Shown: one piece after another, positions 8,854-17,945 of the stretch
Layout of the letters: each line of letters begins with the position of its first letter
Numbering within the stretch: position 1 is the first letter of the stretch
Origin: Notospermus geniculatus
Taxonomy: Eukaryota; Nemertea; Pilidiophora; Heteronemertea; Lineidae
NCBI GenBank assembly: GCA_002633025.1
Contig: NMRB01001339.1
Location: forward strand, 4,649-68,648
Reading direction: 5' to 3'
Length of the DNA stretch: 64,000 nt
Notes under the pieces: generated by a model
Told to the model about the DNA's origin: nothing
The model's database searches: none
Seen by the model: only the letters and a program-made list of their open reading frames with translations
Translations under genes and position numbers: made by a program

Positions 8854-10024
8854 CTGACATCTTTGCATTACGCCAGCGCTTCGGCTGAATAAAAAAATAC
8901 CTACCGCGCCACAGCGCGTGGCGCGGCAGGTAGATGAAGTTCAAACGTCCAGGTCCTTCATCGAACACCTCTCTCAGACCACCATTACCCCAAATACCTC
9001 CTAGGTGTCGCTGTCATTCGCATGAAAGCCGTCGAGCTGGAAGGATGGCGAGTTCTCCACAGGTCAGTACAAGTACAGTGCTGTACGCATACATAGACAA
9101 TAGGGCCAAGCCTATACAATGTACATGTACATGTACATCCAACTACAGGCAGCTATTGACGAAGCACTGGCAAAAAGTATACCTAAAACACTCCCTAACA
9201 ACAGAAAACACAAAAAAATCATGATATATCAAAACGGATGATATTCCAACTTACCTGCATAACGTGAATCACTTTGTAAACTCCGAAAGGCAGATAAAAT
9301 CCATTTTACCTGCCATTCTCACCAAATTCCTAACCCATCCGCCATTTTGGTTCCATTGACCAACGCCCTGAGTGCATGACCCCGTATGCAGGACACGAAA
9401 TAGACATAATCTGACCGCATCTATTTCGGGTTCAATAAAAGGCATCAGGCCTACATGTTGACAGATTATGTCTATTTCGTGTCCTGGATACGGGGTCGTG
9501 CACTCAGGGCGTTGGTCAATGGAACCAAAATGGCGGATGGGTAAGGAATTTGGTGAGAATGGCAGGTAAAATCGATTTTATCTGCCCTTTCGGAGTTTAC
9601 AAAGTGATTCACGTTATGCAGGTAAGTTGGAATATCATCCGTTTTGATATATCATGATTTTTTGTGTGTTTTCTGTTGTTAGGGAGTGTTTTAGGTCTAC
9701 TTTTTGCCAGTGCTTCGTCAATAGCTTCCTGTAGTTGGATGTACATGTACATTATATAGGCTTGGCCCTATTATCTATGTATTCCCACATCACACTGTAC
9801 TTGTACTGACCTGTGGAGAACTCGCCATCCTTCCAGCTCGACGGCTTTCACGTGAATGACAGCGACACCTAGGAGGTATTTGGGGTAATGGTGGTCTGAG
9901 AGAGGTGTTCGATGAAGGACCTGGGCGTTTGAACTTCATCTACCTGCCGCGCCACGCGCTGTGGCGCGGTAGGTATTTTTTATTCAGCCGAAGCGCTGGC
10001 GTAATGCAAAGATGTCAGCTTTAA
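8850..10024. mobile_element. 1.17 kb near-perfect palindrome
   Basis: Arms 8850-9420 and 9455-10024 are almost perfect complements of about 570 bp around a spacer of about 35 bp. Ends AAAGCTGACATCTTTGCATT and complement. Each arm carries its own inner hairpin (CTACCGCGCCAC/GTGGCGCGG) and a TACATG tract. 8934-9224 is open but the mirror arm is not kept open, so it is not counted as a gene. Confidence 0.95.
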
Positions 10025-10034
10025 TTGGCCTTTC

Positions 10035-10182
10035 AGCTAGGCGCACATGGACGGCAAATCTCAATGCGGTAGGGGTGTTTTTAAAGTCGACTCAACGCTG
10101 CTGGACTCGTCATTCAGCCGGGTCAGCCGACTTTAAAAACATCCCTACCGCACTGAGATTTGCCGTCCATGTGCGCCTAGCT
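10035..10182. mobile_element. MITE, AGGCGCACATG...GGCAAATC family, copy 1
   Basis: Ends AGCTAGGCGCACATGGACGG and complement. The interior has GGGGTGTTTTTAAAGTCGAC and its mirror. First of three units in a row. Confidence 0.85.
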
Positions 10183-10183
10183 T

Positions 10184-10480
10184 AAGGCTAGGCGCACACG
10201 TCCGGTAAAAATGGTGCGATTTGCCGTCCGGCAGGGGTGCTTTTAAAATCGACTGGCCCGAATAAATGACGAGTCGACAGCGTTGGGGCAGTCAACTTTA
10301 AAAACACCCCTGCCGGACGGCAAATCGCACCATTTTATCGGTGTGCGGCAAATCTCGATGCGGTAGGGGTGTTTTTAAAGTTGACTGACCCAGCGCTGTC
10401 AACTCGTCATTTATCCGGGTTAGTCGACTTTAAAAACACCCCTGCCGCATCGAGATTTGCCGCACATGTGCGCCTGGCTT
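10184..10480. mobile_element. Two fused MITEs of the same family
   Basis: Unit 2 starts AAGGCTAGGCGCACACGTCC. Its right end and the left end of unit 3 are both missing and join near GGTGTGCGGCAAATC (about 10340-10352). Unit 3 ends GCACATGTGCGCCTGGCTTTAA. The shared interior is GTTTTTAAAGT-GACTGACC. The junction looks like recombination between neighbours. Confidence 0.8.
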
Positions 10481-10700
10481 TAAGCCTAGGTCACAAATGC
10501 ACCGGGCCCCGTACGATTTTCCCCACCCAGCGGCTTGCTGCGGATTTTAGAGACTGAAACTCGGATCTAAGATGAATCATGCCGAAATCGCCTCAATAGA
10601 TAGGCGAAAGTAGGCTGGATCAAACGGGGCACCGTAGAAATTGGCCAAAATGTCTGTTTTTACGTACGGGCCCCGGAGTGGATATGTGACTGGGGCTTTA
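10480..10700. mobile_element. MITE, GGTCACAAATGCACCGGG family, copy B
   Basis: AAGCCTAGGTCACAAATGC at the left, GTGACTGGGGCTTTA at the right, flanked by TTA on both sides. Its right edge is within six bases of the acceptor of the exon at 10706. Confidence 0.9.
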
Positions 10701-10705
10701 GACAG

Positions 10706-10891
10706 CAGGAATCGGCTGAAATCCGTACCTCAGCGGTCCGGTGCCAACTGCGGATTTTTTTATCTGATTCTTTTGAAATTGCCATATTGGCAGTGAACGG
10801 GTTAAAGAAATCGCATATTGAAATCATCGACGTCGGAATTAATGCTGTTGGCATCAAAATTATCCACGAATGGCAACCTTCGAATTGGTGA
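10706..10891 (+). CDS. Terminal coding exon, unrecognised protein (partial)
   Basis: An open frame of 61 codons runs from an AG acceptor (TTTAGACAG) to TGA at 10889-10891. AATAAA follows at 10922-10927, a normal distance. The peptide has a regular composition and ends HEWQPSNW. Not a recognised family. The acceptor lies at the edge of MITE copy B, so the element may contribute to splicing. Upstream exons would lie left of the MITE nest (before 8464); a weak candidate is 7571-7608. Minus-strand frames here are also open but lack signals. Confidence 0.45.
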   Translation, partial: QESAEIRTSAVRCQLRIFLSDSFEIAILAVNGLKKSHIEIIDVGINAVGIKIIHEWQPSNW

Positions 10892-10921
10892 TTATGCACC
10901 TGAACATCGTTTATTTCCATC

Positions 10922-10927
10922 AATAAA
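10922..10927 (+). terminator. Poly(A) signal AATAAA
   Basis: AATAAA 30 nt after the stop of the terminal exon at 10706-10891. Confidence 0.45.
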
Positions 10928-11136
10928 ACGCGAACGTGGCGATTAACTCGTCTTGTCATTAACCATGCTTTATCTTTTAGTTGCCGTCAAGAAACAAAAA
11001 AAAGTTTGGTTTATCGTCTGATATCAACAACGGTAGAGGTGTCATTCGACTTATCACACTTTAACCCAGTGTAATAGAATCTAATGTCCTCCGGTATAGG
11101 ATGTCCCCCAACAATACATTTACGGATTAAGGGGCA

Positions 11137-11160
11137 GCAGTGGTTATCACGTCCGCTTAA
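11137..11160 (+). repeat. tRNA-Val-like 5' fragment cut by a MITE
   Basis: CAGTGGTTATCACGTCCGCTT resembles the D arm and anticodon arm start of a tRNA-Val-type SINE head. It stops at TTAA, where MITE copy E begins. Confidence 0.45.
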
Positions 11161-11497
11161 GCCCCTGTCACATATCCACTCCGGGGCGCGAACTTTTTTT
11201 TCCTAACCGATATATCCATTACGACCAATTTTTTTTTCCTAACCAGTATAGCAAAACCTAATCCTAATCCTAATCTGAACCCTAATCCTAATACTACTCC
11301 CAAAACTAACCCTGACCCTAACCCTAACCCTTACCCTTACCCAATCATTAACCTTCTATTCACTTCGTTAAGTTCGTTTCGTAATGCCGAATGGATATAC
11401 TGGTTAGGAATCTATACTGGTTAGGAAAAAAAAATCCGCCTCCGGGGCCCGTACGGCGAGTAAAAACAGACATTTTGGCCAATTTCGTACGGTGCCC
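11160..11497. mobile_element. MITE copy E, interrupted and 3' truncated
   Basis: AGCCCCTGTCACATATCCAC at 11160 and CCGGGGCCCGTACGGCGAG at 11442 are the same element, split by the insertion 11191-11439. The far half is missing after GGTGCCC. Confidence 0.8.
11191..11439. mobile_element. Insertion carrying telomere-like CCCTAA repeats
   Basis: Bounded by inverted copies of TTTTTTTCCTAACCAGTAT (two units per side). The centre (11262-11340) is a degenerate CCTAAT/CCCTAA array. It sits inside MITE copy E. Confidence 0.75.
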
Positions 11498-11647
11498 GGC
11501 CGGCTCCCTTAAAGCAATGTACGCAAGCTCTACAGTATTGCACACCGATAGTTCCTCTATTTCTCATATGGTGGCAGCACTACAGTTTATGAATGAAATT
11601 CCAAGTAGGTCATCTCATTATAATACTACGGAATTTACTATGACCAA

Positions 11648-11893
11648 TCAGCATCGAGGAGAGTGACATGAGTGACAGCTGCCGAGACGGCGACGATTCG
11701 ATGAATCATCCGCCAAAACATGCGAAGGATGGTGTTGGCCGGGGTTAACGACGTTCAGGAGGTACACTGCTAAGTCCTCATCAACGCTACAACAATTTTC
11801 TGTCTTCACACGCCGCCATCTCTGGCTAAACTTGCAGCATTGACGCGGAATTCTCTGGTGGACCTCCTCACACTTCGGCTTTTTCGGCGCCAT
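11648..11893 (-). CDS. Candidate coding segment, unrecognised
   Basis: 81 codons from ATG at 11893 (context AACATGGCG) to a stop at 11648. The frame stays open upstream to about 12000, so it could also be part of a longer exon. It starts MAPKKPKCEEVHQRI and is basic, then acidic. No good donor and no poly(A) signal. A + strand frame from ATG 11669 (MSDSCRDGDDSM) overlaps it, so the strand is uncertain. Confidence 0.3.
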   Translation of the reverse strand: MAPKKPKCEEVHQRIPRQCCKFSQRWRRVKTENCCSVDEDLAVYLLNVVNPGQHHPSHVLADDSSNRRRLGSCHSCHSPRC

Positions 11894-12186
11894 GTTTGTT
11901 GTTAGTCTATCGATCTCGTTCTGGGAAATCCCCGTAAGATTTTGAAATTTTTCCGGCAGTAAACATTTATGTCGCCCAAATTCATTGAAATAATATTAAT
12001 AAAAGATTTTTCATGAACGTTTTATTGTATAAAACGTCGACCATACCGTAATTTGGTGGTTCAAAGATGCTAGAAATCACACGAGATCAGTTTCAAGAAT
12101 CCCGCCAGCTATGAATGAAATTGGGGACCTATCGCGGGTCGTGATAGTTGAACCAGATTTCATTTTCATCCTCGCGCGTACATCGG

Positions 12187-12337
12187 TTTAAGCAAGGTTC
12201 ATTGGCACACGGATCCGATCCATTTCCAGTCCGTTTGCCCCTAGTTTTCCGGATACGACAACGCTGAAGTCCATTTGATAGATTTTTTGCGGACATGAAT
12301 CGGACCAATTCCGTGTGCCAATGAACCTTGCTTTAAG
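12187..12337. mobile_element. MITE, GGTTCATTGGCACACGG family, full copy
   Basis: TTAAGCAAGGTTCATTGGCA at the left and its complement at the right, 30 bp terminal repeats. The half copy at 8749-8853 matches. Confidence 0.9.
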
Positions 12338-12491
12338 CCAGCGCACATTTGCGACAAAACTCAATGCGTTTTAGGGGTTTCTGTTAAAATCGACTGACCT
12401 GGCTGAATGACGAGTCGACAGCGTTGGGTCAGTCGACTTTAAAAACACCCCTAACGCATTGAGTTTTGCCGCAAATGTGCGCTAGGCTTTA
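12334..12491. mobile_element. MITE, AGGCGCACATG...GGCAAATC family, copy 4
   Basis: Ends TTAAGCCAGCGCACATTTGC and complement. Interior as in 10035-10480. It starts at the TTAA that ends the previous element. Confidence 0.9.
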
Positions 12492-12744
12492 CGGTTCCCA
12501 CGGTCACCGGGACATTTTTCACCAGACGTACGGGCGCCGCGGTGCTGAGCTGGCTGCTCCCAAATTCTCCCGGCGTTTTCATCTGACCTGTGGCCGTAGA
12601 AAGCCCGTAGTGGCATGCGCAGGCAAGCCTAAAAACGGAGAGAGATGTATTTTTATCGATCAGTGTTTCCCCATTGTCATACCGCGGTTTATTCCATTTT
12701 TTACACGCCCTGTATAGCGCTTCAAGCTTCACCCTCAGATGAGG

Positions 12745-12931
12745 CTTGGTGGCCCAATGGTTATCACGTCCGTTTAGCAAGCGGCAGGTAAGCCCTGGTG
12801 CCTTGTACCTTGTGCCTTTGCAAAGGCAAGTAAAAGACCCCCGTCCAAGTGAGGAACATGAGGAGCTTGAGATGCCAATAATGCTATGACTTCGGCCCTG
12901 GCGGAAAAATCTAATACAAATACAAATACCC
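12745..12931 (+). mobile_element. tRNA-derived SINE-like element
   Basis: The head GGTGGCCCAATGGTTATCAC resembles a tRNA A-box region, followed by an anticodon-arm-like CGTCCGTTTAGCAAGCGG. It ends in a short (ATACAA)n tail (12910-12931), typical of SINEs. The B box is degenerate. Confidence 0.5.
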
Positions 12932-13062
12932 TCCGATCCACGCCCACCTGATTCACCAGGAAACTGAAGTACGAATGTAGCCTACATTGTATCTCTTCTT
13001 GTTATCGTGCATTGTTTGTATCTTTCACCAGGCGCTATCCCAAGTATTTGATTACTGCCCCT

Positions 13063-13140
13063 TTACACTGCGCACACATCGCCAACAAAATCGAACATCG
13101 TCAGCTGGGAACGAAGCAGCTCATCAGGCAGCGTGGCCAT
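13063..13140 (-). CDS. Candidate first coding exon of a leftward gene
   Basis: ATG at 13140 in the context CTAATGGCC. It encodes MATLPDELLRSQLTMFDFVG and a few more residues before a stop at 13063; a weak donor (GCA/GTGTAA) lies just before the stop. It lies downstream, on the minus strand, of a CCAAT box and a CRE. The + strand is open here too (13032-13164), so the call rests mostly on promoter position. Confidence 0.35.
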   Translation of the reverse strand: MATLPDELLRSQLTMFDFVGDVCAV

Positions 13141-13216
13141 TAGCTGCGCAAGCACTTGGAACGGGTAACGGATATCTGATTGGCTGATTGCGTGACGTCA
13201 CACATGGAGAACATTT
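13141..13216. promoter_or_regulatory. Compact divergent promoter (CCAAT + CRE)
   Basis: Contains ATTGG (13179-13183, a reverse CCAAT box) and a perfect cAMP-response element TGACGTCA (13193-13200). Start codons point away from it on both sides, at 13140 (-) and 13217 (+), only 76 bp apart. CCAAT/CRE pairs are common in TATA-less bidirectional promoters of animals. Confidence 0.4.
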
Positions 13217-13338
13217 ATGGGATTATACTCAAAACTGACTGAACAATCGACCATTCCTACTCGGAGCGTCAACAGGGCCAAGACCAAGGGAGGTAGTACC
13301 CGCATCGTCACGTTATTTGGACTTACAAGTCATTTAAG
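13217..13338 (+). CDS. Candidate first coding exon of a rightward gene
   Basis: ATG at 13217, 40 codons plus 2 nt, ending at the donor AAG/GTAGGA. It starts MGLYSKLTEQSTIPTRSV; the exon is basic and threonine/serine rich. A CRE and CCAAT box lie just upstream. A phase-compatible acceptor is at 15737, after a long pyrimidine tract, and would add 17 codons to a stop at 15791. The intron would be 2.4 kb and full of MITEs. Unrecognised protein. Confidence 0.4.
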
Positions 13339-13396
13339 GTAGGACGATTCTTTAAAACCACTTTTTTCTTTGTATGGTGCGACTTTCTTATCAGTG

Positions 13397-13808
13397 GGCC
13401 TGTTTCAAAAAGTGTTCCGTCCGACACCAGAAAATTTTCACCATTCTTTTGTCTACTGGTGAAAGGCTGTTTCTTGAAACTAGACAATATTCATGGCAGA
13501 CCTAGGTATCATGGAGCTAAATTATGGCATGCAAACTAATTGATCTATTAACCCTTTAAAGTCCAGCAGAAAGTAATTTTGGAGTCGGACGGAACGATAA
13601 ATTTTGCTGGTAAGCTCAATATTTTTTGATACCCTCCTTCAAATGAGTGTACACTGTACATCCCTGATGGAGAAACTAATAGTTAAAGGTCTATATTATC
13701 AAATACTACATTTTTGACTTTTGGAAAATAAATGGCACAAATCTTTGTGATCATTTCAAAGTTAAATTTTGCCCCATTTTCTTGGGTCCCCAATTTTGAA
13801 ACACACCC
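13397..13808. mobile_element. Weak inverted-repeat element (GCCTGTTTCAAAA)
   Basis: GGGCCTGTTTCAAAA at the left against TTTTGAAACACACCCC at the right, and an inner pair GTTCCGTCCGAC / GTCGGACGGAAC. The rest is not mirrored. Confidence 0.45.
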
Positions 13809-13809
13809 C

Positions 13810-14277
13810 AGTGAGGTTTCGCAAATCTAACGAAACACGAAGTACGAAATACGAAATACGAAATACGAAATTGGACTTTATTTCCATGACGTAATGTATT
13901 TCAGGAGATATTTGGTACCACAAATATCACCTGCTGCAAGCGCATCTTTTAGCGTATGACGTTAGACCGAAAGAGTTACGGTGTATATTAAACTTTAAAA
14001 TTTATCTTTCGTTTCCACTTCGTAGATATGAAGTGGAAATTTAAAAATAGGGAGGTTTCGCAAGCGCCCGGTTAGACCCTACTACGACGTTTATTTATTG
14101 TGTGGGTATACCCAAACAATAGATAAACGTTGTCGTATGGCCTAACCGGGCGCTTGCGAAACCTCACTAATATAAGATGCACATTTGTGGTATCTCCAAA
14201 TATACATTAGGTCCTGGAAATGAAGTTGAAATTCGTATTTCGTACTTCGGGGTTCGTCAGATTTGCGAAACCTCACT
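13810..14277. mobile_element. TA-type MITE, AGTGAGGTTTCGCAAA family
   Basis: Terminal repeats of about 80 bp: AGTGAGGTTTCGCAAATC then a series of ACGAA units. Interrupted by the element 14049-14167. Other copies or parts: 17160-17296, 33509-33664, 33746-34397, 34947-35310, 39110-39430, 40596-40697, 43028-43929. Confidence 0.9.
14049..14167. mobile_element. TA-type MITE, AGGGAGGTTTCGCAAGCG family
   Basis: Full hairpin: left AGGGAGGTTTCGCAAGCGCC, right complement, centre GTGTGGGTATACCCAAACA. Nested in the AGTGAGGTTTCGC element. Partial copy at 3032-3112. Confidence 0.9.
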
Positions 14278-14441
14278 AATGTCAATTTACAAACAATGAT
14301 ATTTTCAGCTTACTATCTTTCATAGGGTCCATTTTTAAGATTTTATATGTTTAGGATCACTCTAGCTCTCAGATTAGCAACAAATACTTTTTAATAGAGA
14401 GTTTAAGATATCGAGAGTTTTAGAAGTGCTGCGTTAACAAT

Positions 14442-14591
14442 AGGGAGGTTAAGAAATCAAACGATAAACGTTAACTTTACGACAACGTTATTTTTTGTAC
14501 CACAAATGCAATATATAATCTGGTGAATGTGCAGTATGAAAAATGACGTTTTCGTAAAGTTAACGTTTATCGTTTGATTTCTCAAACCCCC
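14442..14591. mobile_element. TA-type MITE, AGGGAGGTTAAGAAATC family
   Basis: AGGGAGGTTAAGAAATCAAA at the left and its complement at the right, interior ACGTTATTTTTTGTACC. Other copies 51195-51345 and 51752-51886. Confidence 0.9.
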
Positions 14592-14631
14592 TAATAACAT
14601 TACGTTTGAGCGTTATTTTTCACATTGCAAA

Positions 14632-14892
14632 TACAGTACGTTGCACAATTGACCTCCCAGAATCCGCGTACCTTCCTAGGACGTGGCGCGGAAGGTAACC
14701 TTCAGTTCATCGCGGATGGTACGGGTACGTCACGCGTCTCTGTTGCGTGACGTCGGGTAAATGACGTTACGTCTTCACTGCATGCCTTCCACGACGCCGC
14801 GCCACATCCGAGGATGGTACGAGAATGACGCTGCATATGGTACGCGGGTGGTGCGCGCCGCGGAAGGGAGGTCAATTGTGCAACGTACTGTA
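14632..14892. mobile_element. Inverted-repeat element, CAGTACGTTGCACAATTGAC
   Basis: 27 bp terminal repeats TACAGTACGTTGCACAATTG and complement, flanked by TA. The interior is ACG-rich, with GTACCTTCC and GGAAGG pairs. Nested in 14394-14953. Confidence 0.85.
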
Positions 14893-14953
14893 TACGTCAG
14901 AAATAGCCTTAGCGTTACTGATACTGTTATCGTTAACGGAGCGATTTCTTAAT

Positions 14954-15055
14954 AGAGAGTTTAGGAGATTGTCCCACTAACGGTAACACTACGTTAACGT
15001 AGAATAGCATTAGCGTTTAGTGTTATCGTTAACGGAGCAATTTCTTAAACTCTCT
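14954..15055. mobile_element. TA-type MITE, AGAGAGTTTAGG
   Basis: AGAGAGTTTAGGAGATTG at the left and AATTTCTTAAACTCTCT at the right. Interior GTGTTATCGTTAACGG. It abuts the end of the previous element. Confidence 0.8.
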
Positions 15056-15183
15056 AATATAAGTGTTATATAAATCGTTATAGATATTGGTTATGAAGTG
15101 TCTTAGAGAAGTTTGTCGCATTCGCGAGGACAGACATACGATTTCATTGATGCATGAAGTATATTGAGGCTACGATTTTCTAT

Positions 15184-15318
15184 TAGGGAGTGTTAGCAAA
15201 ACCCTCGAAACGCCGACGCGAACGTCTATCTTATTGTTCGCTGCTCCCTTCGTGGCATCGAATATGTAATGCGTTTGGCGTTCGCGTTGGCGTTTCGGGG
15301 GCTTTGCGAAAAGTCTCT
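15184..15318. mobile_element. TA-type MITE, CCCTCGAAACGCCGACGCG family
   Basis: Ends AGGGAGTGTTAGCAAAAC and GCTTTGCGAAAAGTCTCT. The interior is GCGAACG-rich with TTCGTGGCATCGAAT. A second copy is at 31474-31601. Confidence 0.9.
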
Positions 15319-15461
15319 ATTGACTGACTATACTCAAAGGTACATAGCCTGTTGGCCTCACTAATAACTAAGAGAAACAGGTTGTTTCCTGTATAATGCT
15401 GGAAGGGGCTCAGTCATGTCACACATAGCTTTGTCTTGCCGCGAAATTCTGGTAGTAAAAG

Positions 15462-15594
15462 TAAAGTCGTCTCCGAATTTCGCACATTTTCGACCCCAAC
15501 CGAGGTCTTCCTCAGGCACTATCTAGTAGAGATCCCAGAAGTGAATGACAAATGGCATCTCTACTAGAAAGTGCCTGAGGAAGACCCCAGTTTT
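15462..15594. mobile_element. CTGAGGAAGACCCC hairpin family, near-complete
   Basis: Left arm AAGTCGTCTCCGAATTTCGC ... CCTCAGGCAC; right arm GTGCCTGAGGAAGACCCC, then truncated. Full palindromic copy at 44231-44398; single arms at 5172-5250, 6172-6222, 6844-6898, 17748-17806. Confidence 0.85.
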
Positions 15595-15736
15595 TTTGGG
15601 CGATATTTCTCAAAAGGGGAAACATTCTACGCCAATTTGAGAAATTGAAAAATCCGCGCAAAATGCCAAAATTTCCCACTTCTTACATGTATTTTCCACT
15701 TTTAATTTTTGTTACTCACTTAATGGCATGTTGTAG

Positions 15737-15791
15737 GGTGGACAGGTTGTTGGACAACTACTGTACCTTTCGTCCCGAACTGCCGCGTTAA
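15737..15791 (+). CDS. Possible second exon of the rightward gene
   Basis: Follows a T-rich tract ending TGTTGTAG. One nucleotide completes the split Arg codon of 13217-13338, then 17 codons to TAA. Phase agreement alone has a one-in-three chance, and no AATAAA follows closely, so the link is tentative. Confidence 0.3.
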
Positions 15792-16159
15792 AAGATTGGC
15801 CGTTATAGCTAAGTGATTTCGCGTATGAAAAGAAATAGAAAAATTCGTACGGCAACCATGTCACCAATGTACCGTTATAAGTCTGCTTGGAGTGCAGTCA
15901 CGTCATCCGTATCATTTATACATGATGCTGAACCTTTTGTTTGAGTGTACACCATCTTCCGATTTATGCGAAAACTAACTCGTAACGAATGCCAACATCA
16001 ATGAATCAAAGATGTTCTTATATGCTCTGTAAATAACGAGCGGGATCCAATTTATTTGAATATTGCGCTTTCACAAAATGCCTTCAGCGTTTTCCGCTGA
16101 GGTTTTCATACATGTGCACGGGGGATGACTTTTGCATCACTATTAAAGTCACATTGCAT
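15792..16159. other. No recognisable feature
   Basis: No splice-bounded frame, inverted repeat or shared repeat was found in this stretch. Confidence 0.4.
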
Positions 16160-16662
16160 GATATCATAAAGGAATCAACCATAAAGGTTCAACTGACAAA
16201 TTTAGCATTTTATAAATGTGGACAATATCCCTTTAAAACCCAACAGATTTGCATTTTGCCGTTTCCATGTGATAGGCAAGACCCTTCTGCACATTCACTG
16301 CAAATTTTGTTGAATTCCGACTAGTTGATCTTATGATACAAAAGGTCTGAATTAATGAGAACCCCACGAACGATGTGTGTTCAGGGTCATCGGTGTACAT
16401 TTGAATAGGCTGACGTACATTTGTACATGGAACACTAATTGTGCTGAAAATAGCTCAGTTATCGTTAGAAATGGAATTCAAAGCATCATGTTGGCAGGTT
16501 CATGTACCTCATCACCACAAAAAAAGTTGAAGCTCGTGCCTATTACGTAAAGCCAAAATTCAGGCAGTGAGAGACATCTGGTGGCAACACAGGAAGTGTC
16601 TCCCTCAGTAAGCTGATCGTTCGCAGTTAAACCTTTATGGTTGATTCCTTTATGATGATATC
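16160..16662. mobile_element. Inverted-repeat element, GGAATCAACCATAAAGGTT ends
   Basis: 35 bp terminal repeats (ATCATAAAGGAATCAACC and complement) enclose 430 bp without coding capacity. Parts recur at 17827-17945 (inverted), 53875-54165, 54862-55150 and 55156-55330. Confidence 0.85.
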
Positions 16663-16829
16663 TGTTGAAAACGTAGAGCGAAATGACGATCGAAAACTGT
16701 GTTTTGAGATTTCAATCCTCGATCAATGTGTTCTGTATAAAAATGATCCCGAGTCTCGTGGGGGACAACTGAGACGATCTCTTCTATGATAAAACATCTT
16801 TTCACTTTTACACAAGTTTGGGCTTGGGG

Positions 16830-16995
16830 TAGACGGAGGCGCTCAGTCTCTTTATACGCATGCGCGAACTGCGCAACATTACAGAGAGCGAGACCAACGT
16901 TGCCAATTTTTGTTACGAGAATACCGACCCAGCTGGTATCAACGCTGATTGGTCGATTCTGAATTCAAATGTTAAAGCCATGCTGATTGGCCATA
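16830..16995 (-). promoter_or_regulatory. Candidate minus-strand promoter (TATA, NRF1, two CCAAT)
   Basis: Read on the minus strand: CCAAT boxes at about 16984-16991 and 16949-16956, an NRF1-like GCGCATGC at 16858-16865, and TATAAA at 16856-16851. That gives TATA then an expected start near 16825. An ATG at 16797 opens 24 codons only. The order and spacing are those of a normal animal promoter. No downstream exon was confirmed. Confidence 0.35.
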
Positions 16996-17106
16996 TCTTG
17001 GAGGGGGGGGGGGGGCACATGATTGCAAAATTGCGGCGCTCTGTTGCAAGATCAAGTGACTGACGCCAGCCGTGTGAAAAGCAGCATCACACAAGTTTTA
17101 CACGTT

Positions 17107-17147
17107 GCAGCCAGACCCTCAGTTGGGAGACCGAGGTTCTGGCTGCG
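17107..17147. repeat. 40 bp imperfect hairpin
   Basis: GCAGCCAGACCCTCAGTTGG against GAGACCGAGGTTCTGGCTGC. Function unknown. Confidence 0.5.
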
Positions 17148-17159
17148 CGATACGTCATA

Positions 17160-17296
17160 GGCTAAAAGTCGCTCTTGCAGCAGGCGATATTTGTGGTACC
17201 ATACCAACCATCTCCTGAAATACATTACGTCATGGAAATGAAGTCCAATTTCGTATTTCGTACTTCATGTTTCGTCAGATTTGCGAAACCTCACTA
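17160..17296. mobile_element. AGTGAGGTTTCGC MITE, right half only
   Basis: Matches 14170-14277 and 39310-39430 through TTTCGTACTTC and GATTTGCGAAACCTCACT. Confidence 0.85.
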
Positions 17297-17589
17297 ATAG
17301 CAACAAGGAAAAGAATTTTGAGGATATGGCGAATATTCAATAATAATAAAAAAAACTGATAAGCTCGGGTTTTTTTCTTCTTGACAACTGAATATTATTC
17401 CGACAACCAATTTGCTGCGGTATTGAAATTTACGACTTTGATAAGAGTTTGTGATAGCACTTGCAGAAACCTCTTTTTCATACTATTCGAAAAGTTATGC
17501 ATAAAGTGAAAAAAATGCCACTGACGGTCATTTAATCTTCTGATGTGTCATCGGCTGTCTCTTTGTTTAATTAACGTCTCTTTCGACAG

Positions 17590-17655
17590 ATTGATGCTGA
17601 TCAAGACTTAGATAATAATTTAATCTCAATTTTAGTTGAACAGCGCAGTTTTTAG
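17590..17655 (+). CDS. Possible short terminal exon (weak)
   Basis: After a good acceptor (ACGTCTCTTTCGACAG) 21 codons are open to TAG, starting IDADQDLDNN. No poly(A) signal nearby and no matched partner exon. Confidence 0.2.
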   Translation: MDADQDLDNNLISILVEQRSF

Positions 17656-17826
17656 TAACTTTCCTCCCACTTTCTGGCAGTAGCTGTCTTTGAAACGCGT
17701 CATACTCATATCATAGAGTCAGTCATCACAGTCAGTTTTTTCTCCAACTGAAAAGTGCCTGAGGAAGACCCCGCTTGGGGTCGAAAATTCGCAAGTTTCT
17801 GGAAGTTGACTTCTTGATATTTGTCA

Positions 17827-17945
17827 TATCATAAGGGAATCAAACATAAAGGTTTAACTACCAACGATGGAGGAACTTATGGATACACTTCCTGTGTCGC
17901 CACCAGATGTCTCTCAATGTCTGAATTTCGGCTTTACAAAAATGG
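17827..17945. mobile_element. Fragment of the GGAATCAACCATAAAGG element
   Basis: Reverse-complement match to about 16535-16662, with the same CTGGTGGC/GCCACCAG and AGTGTCTCC-type blocks. Confidence 0.75.

Larger units (their letters stand above)
14394..14953. mobile_element. TA-type MITE, AGAGAGTTTAAG family, with two insertions
   Basis: AGAGAGTTTAAG at the left, AACGGAGCGATTTCTTAA at the right. Elements 14442-14591 and 14632-14892 are inserted in it. The related half copy at 21100-21213 shows the uninterrupted sequence (ATTGCAAATGTACGTCAG) at the second insertion point. Confidence 0.8.
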
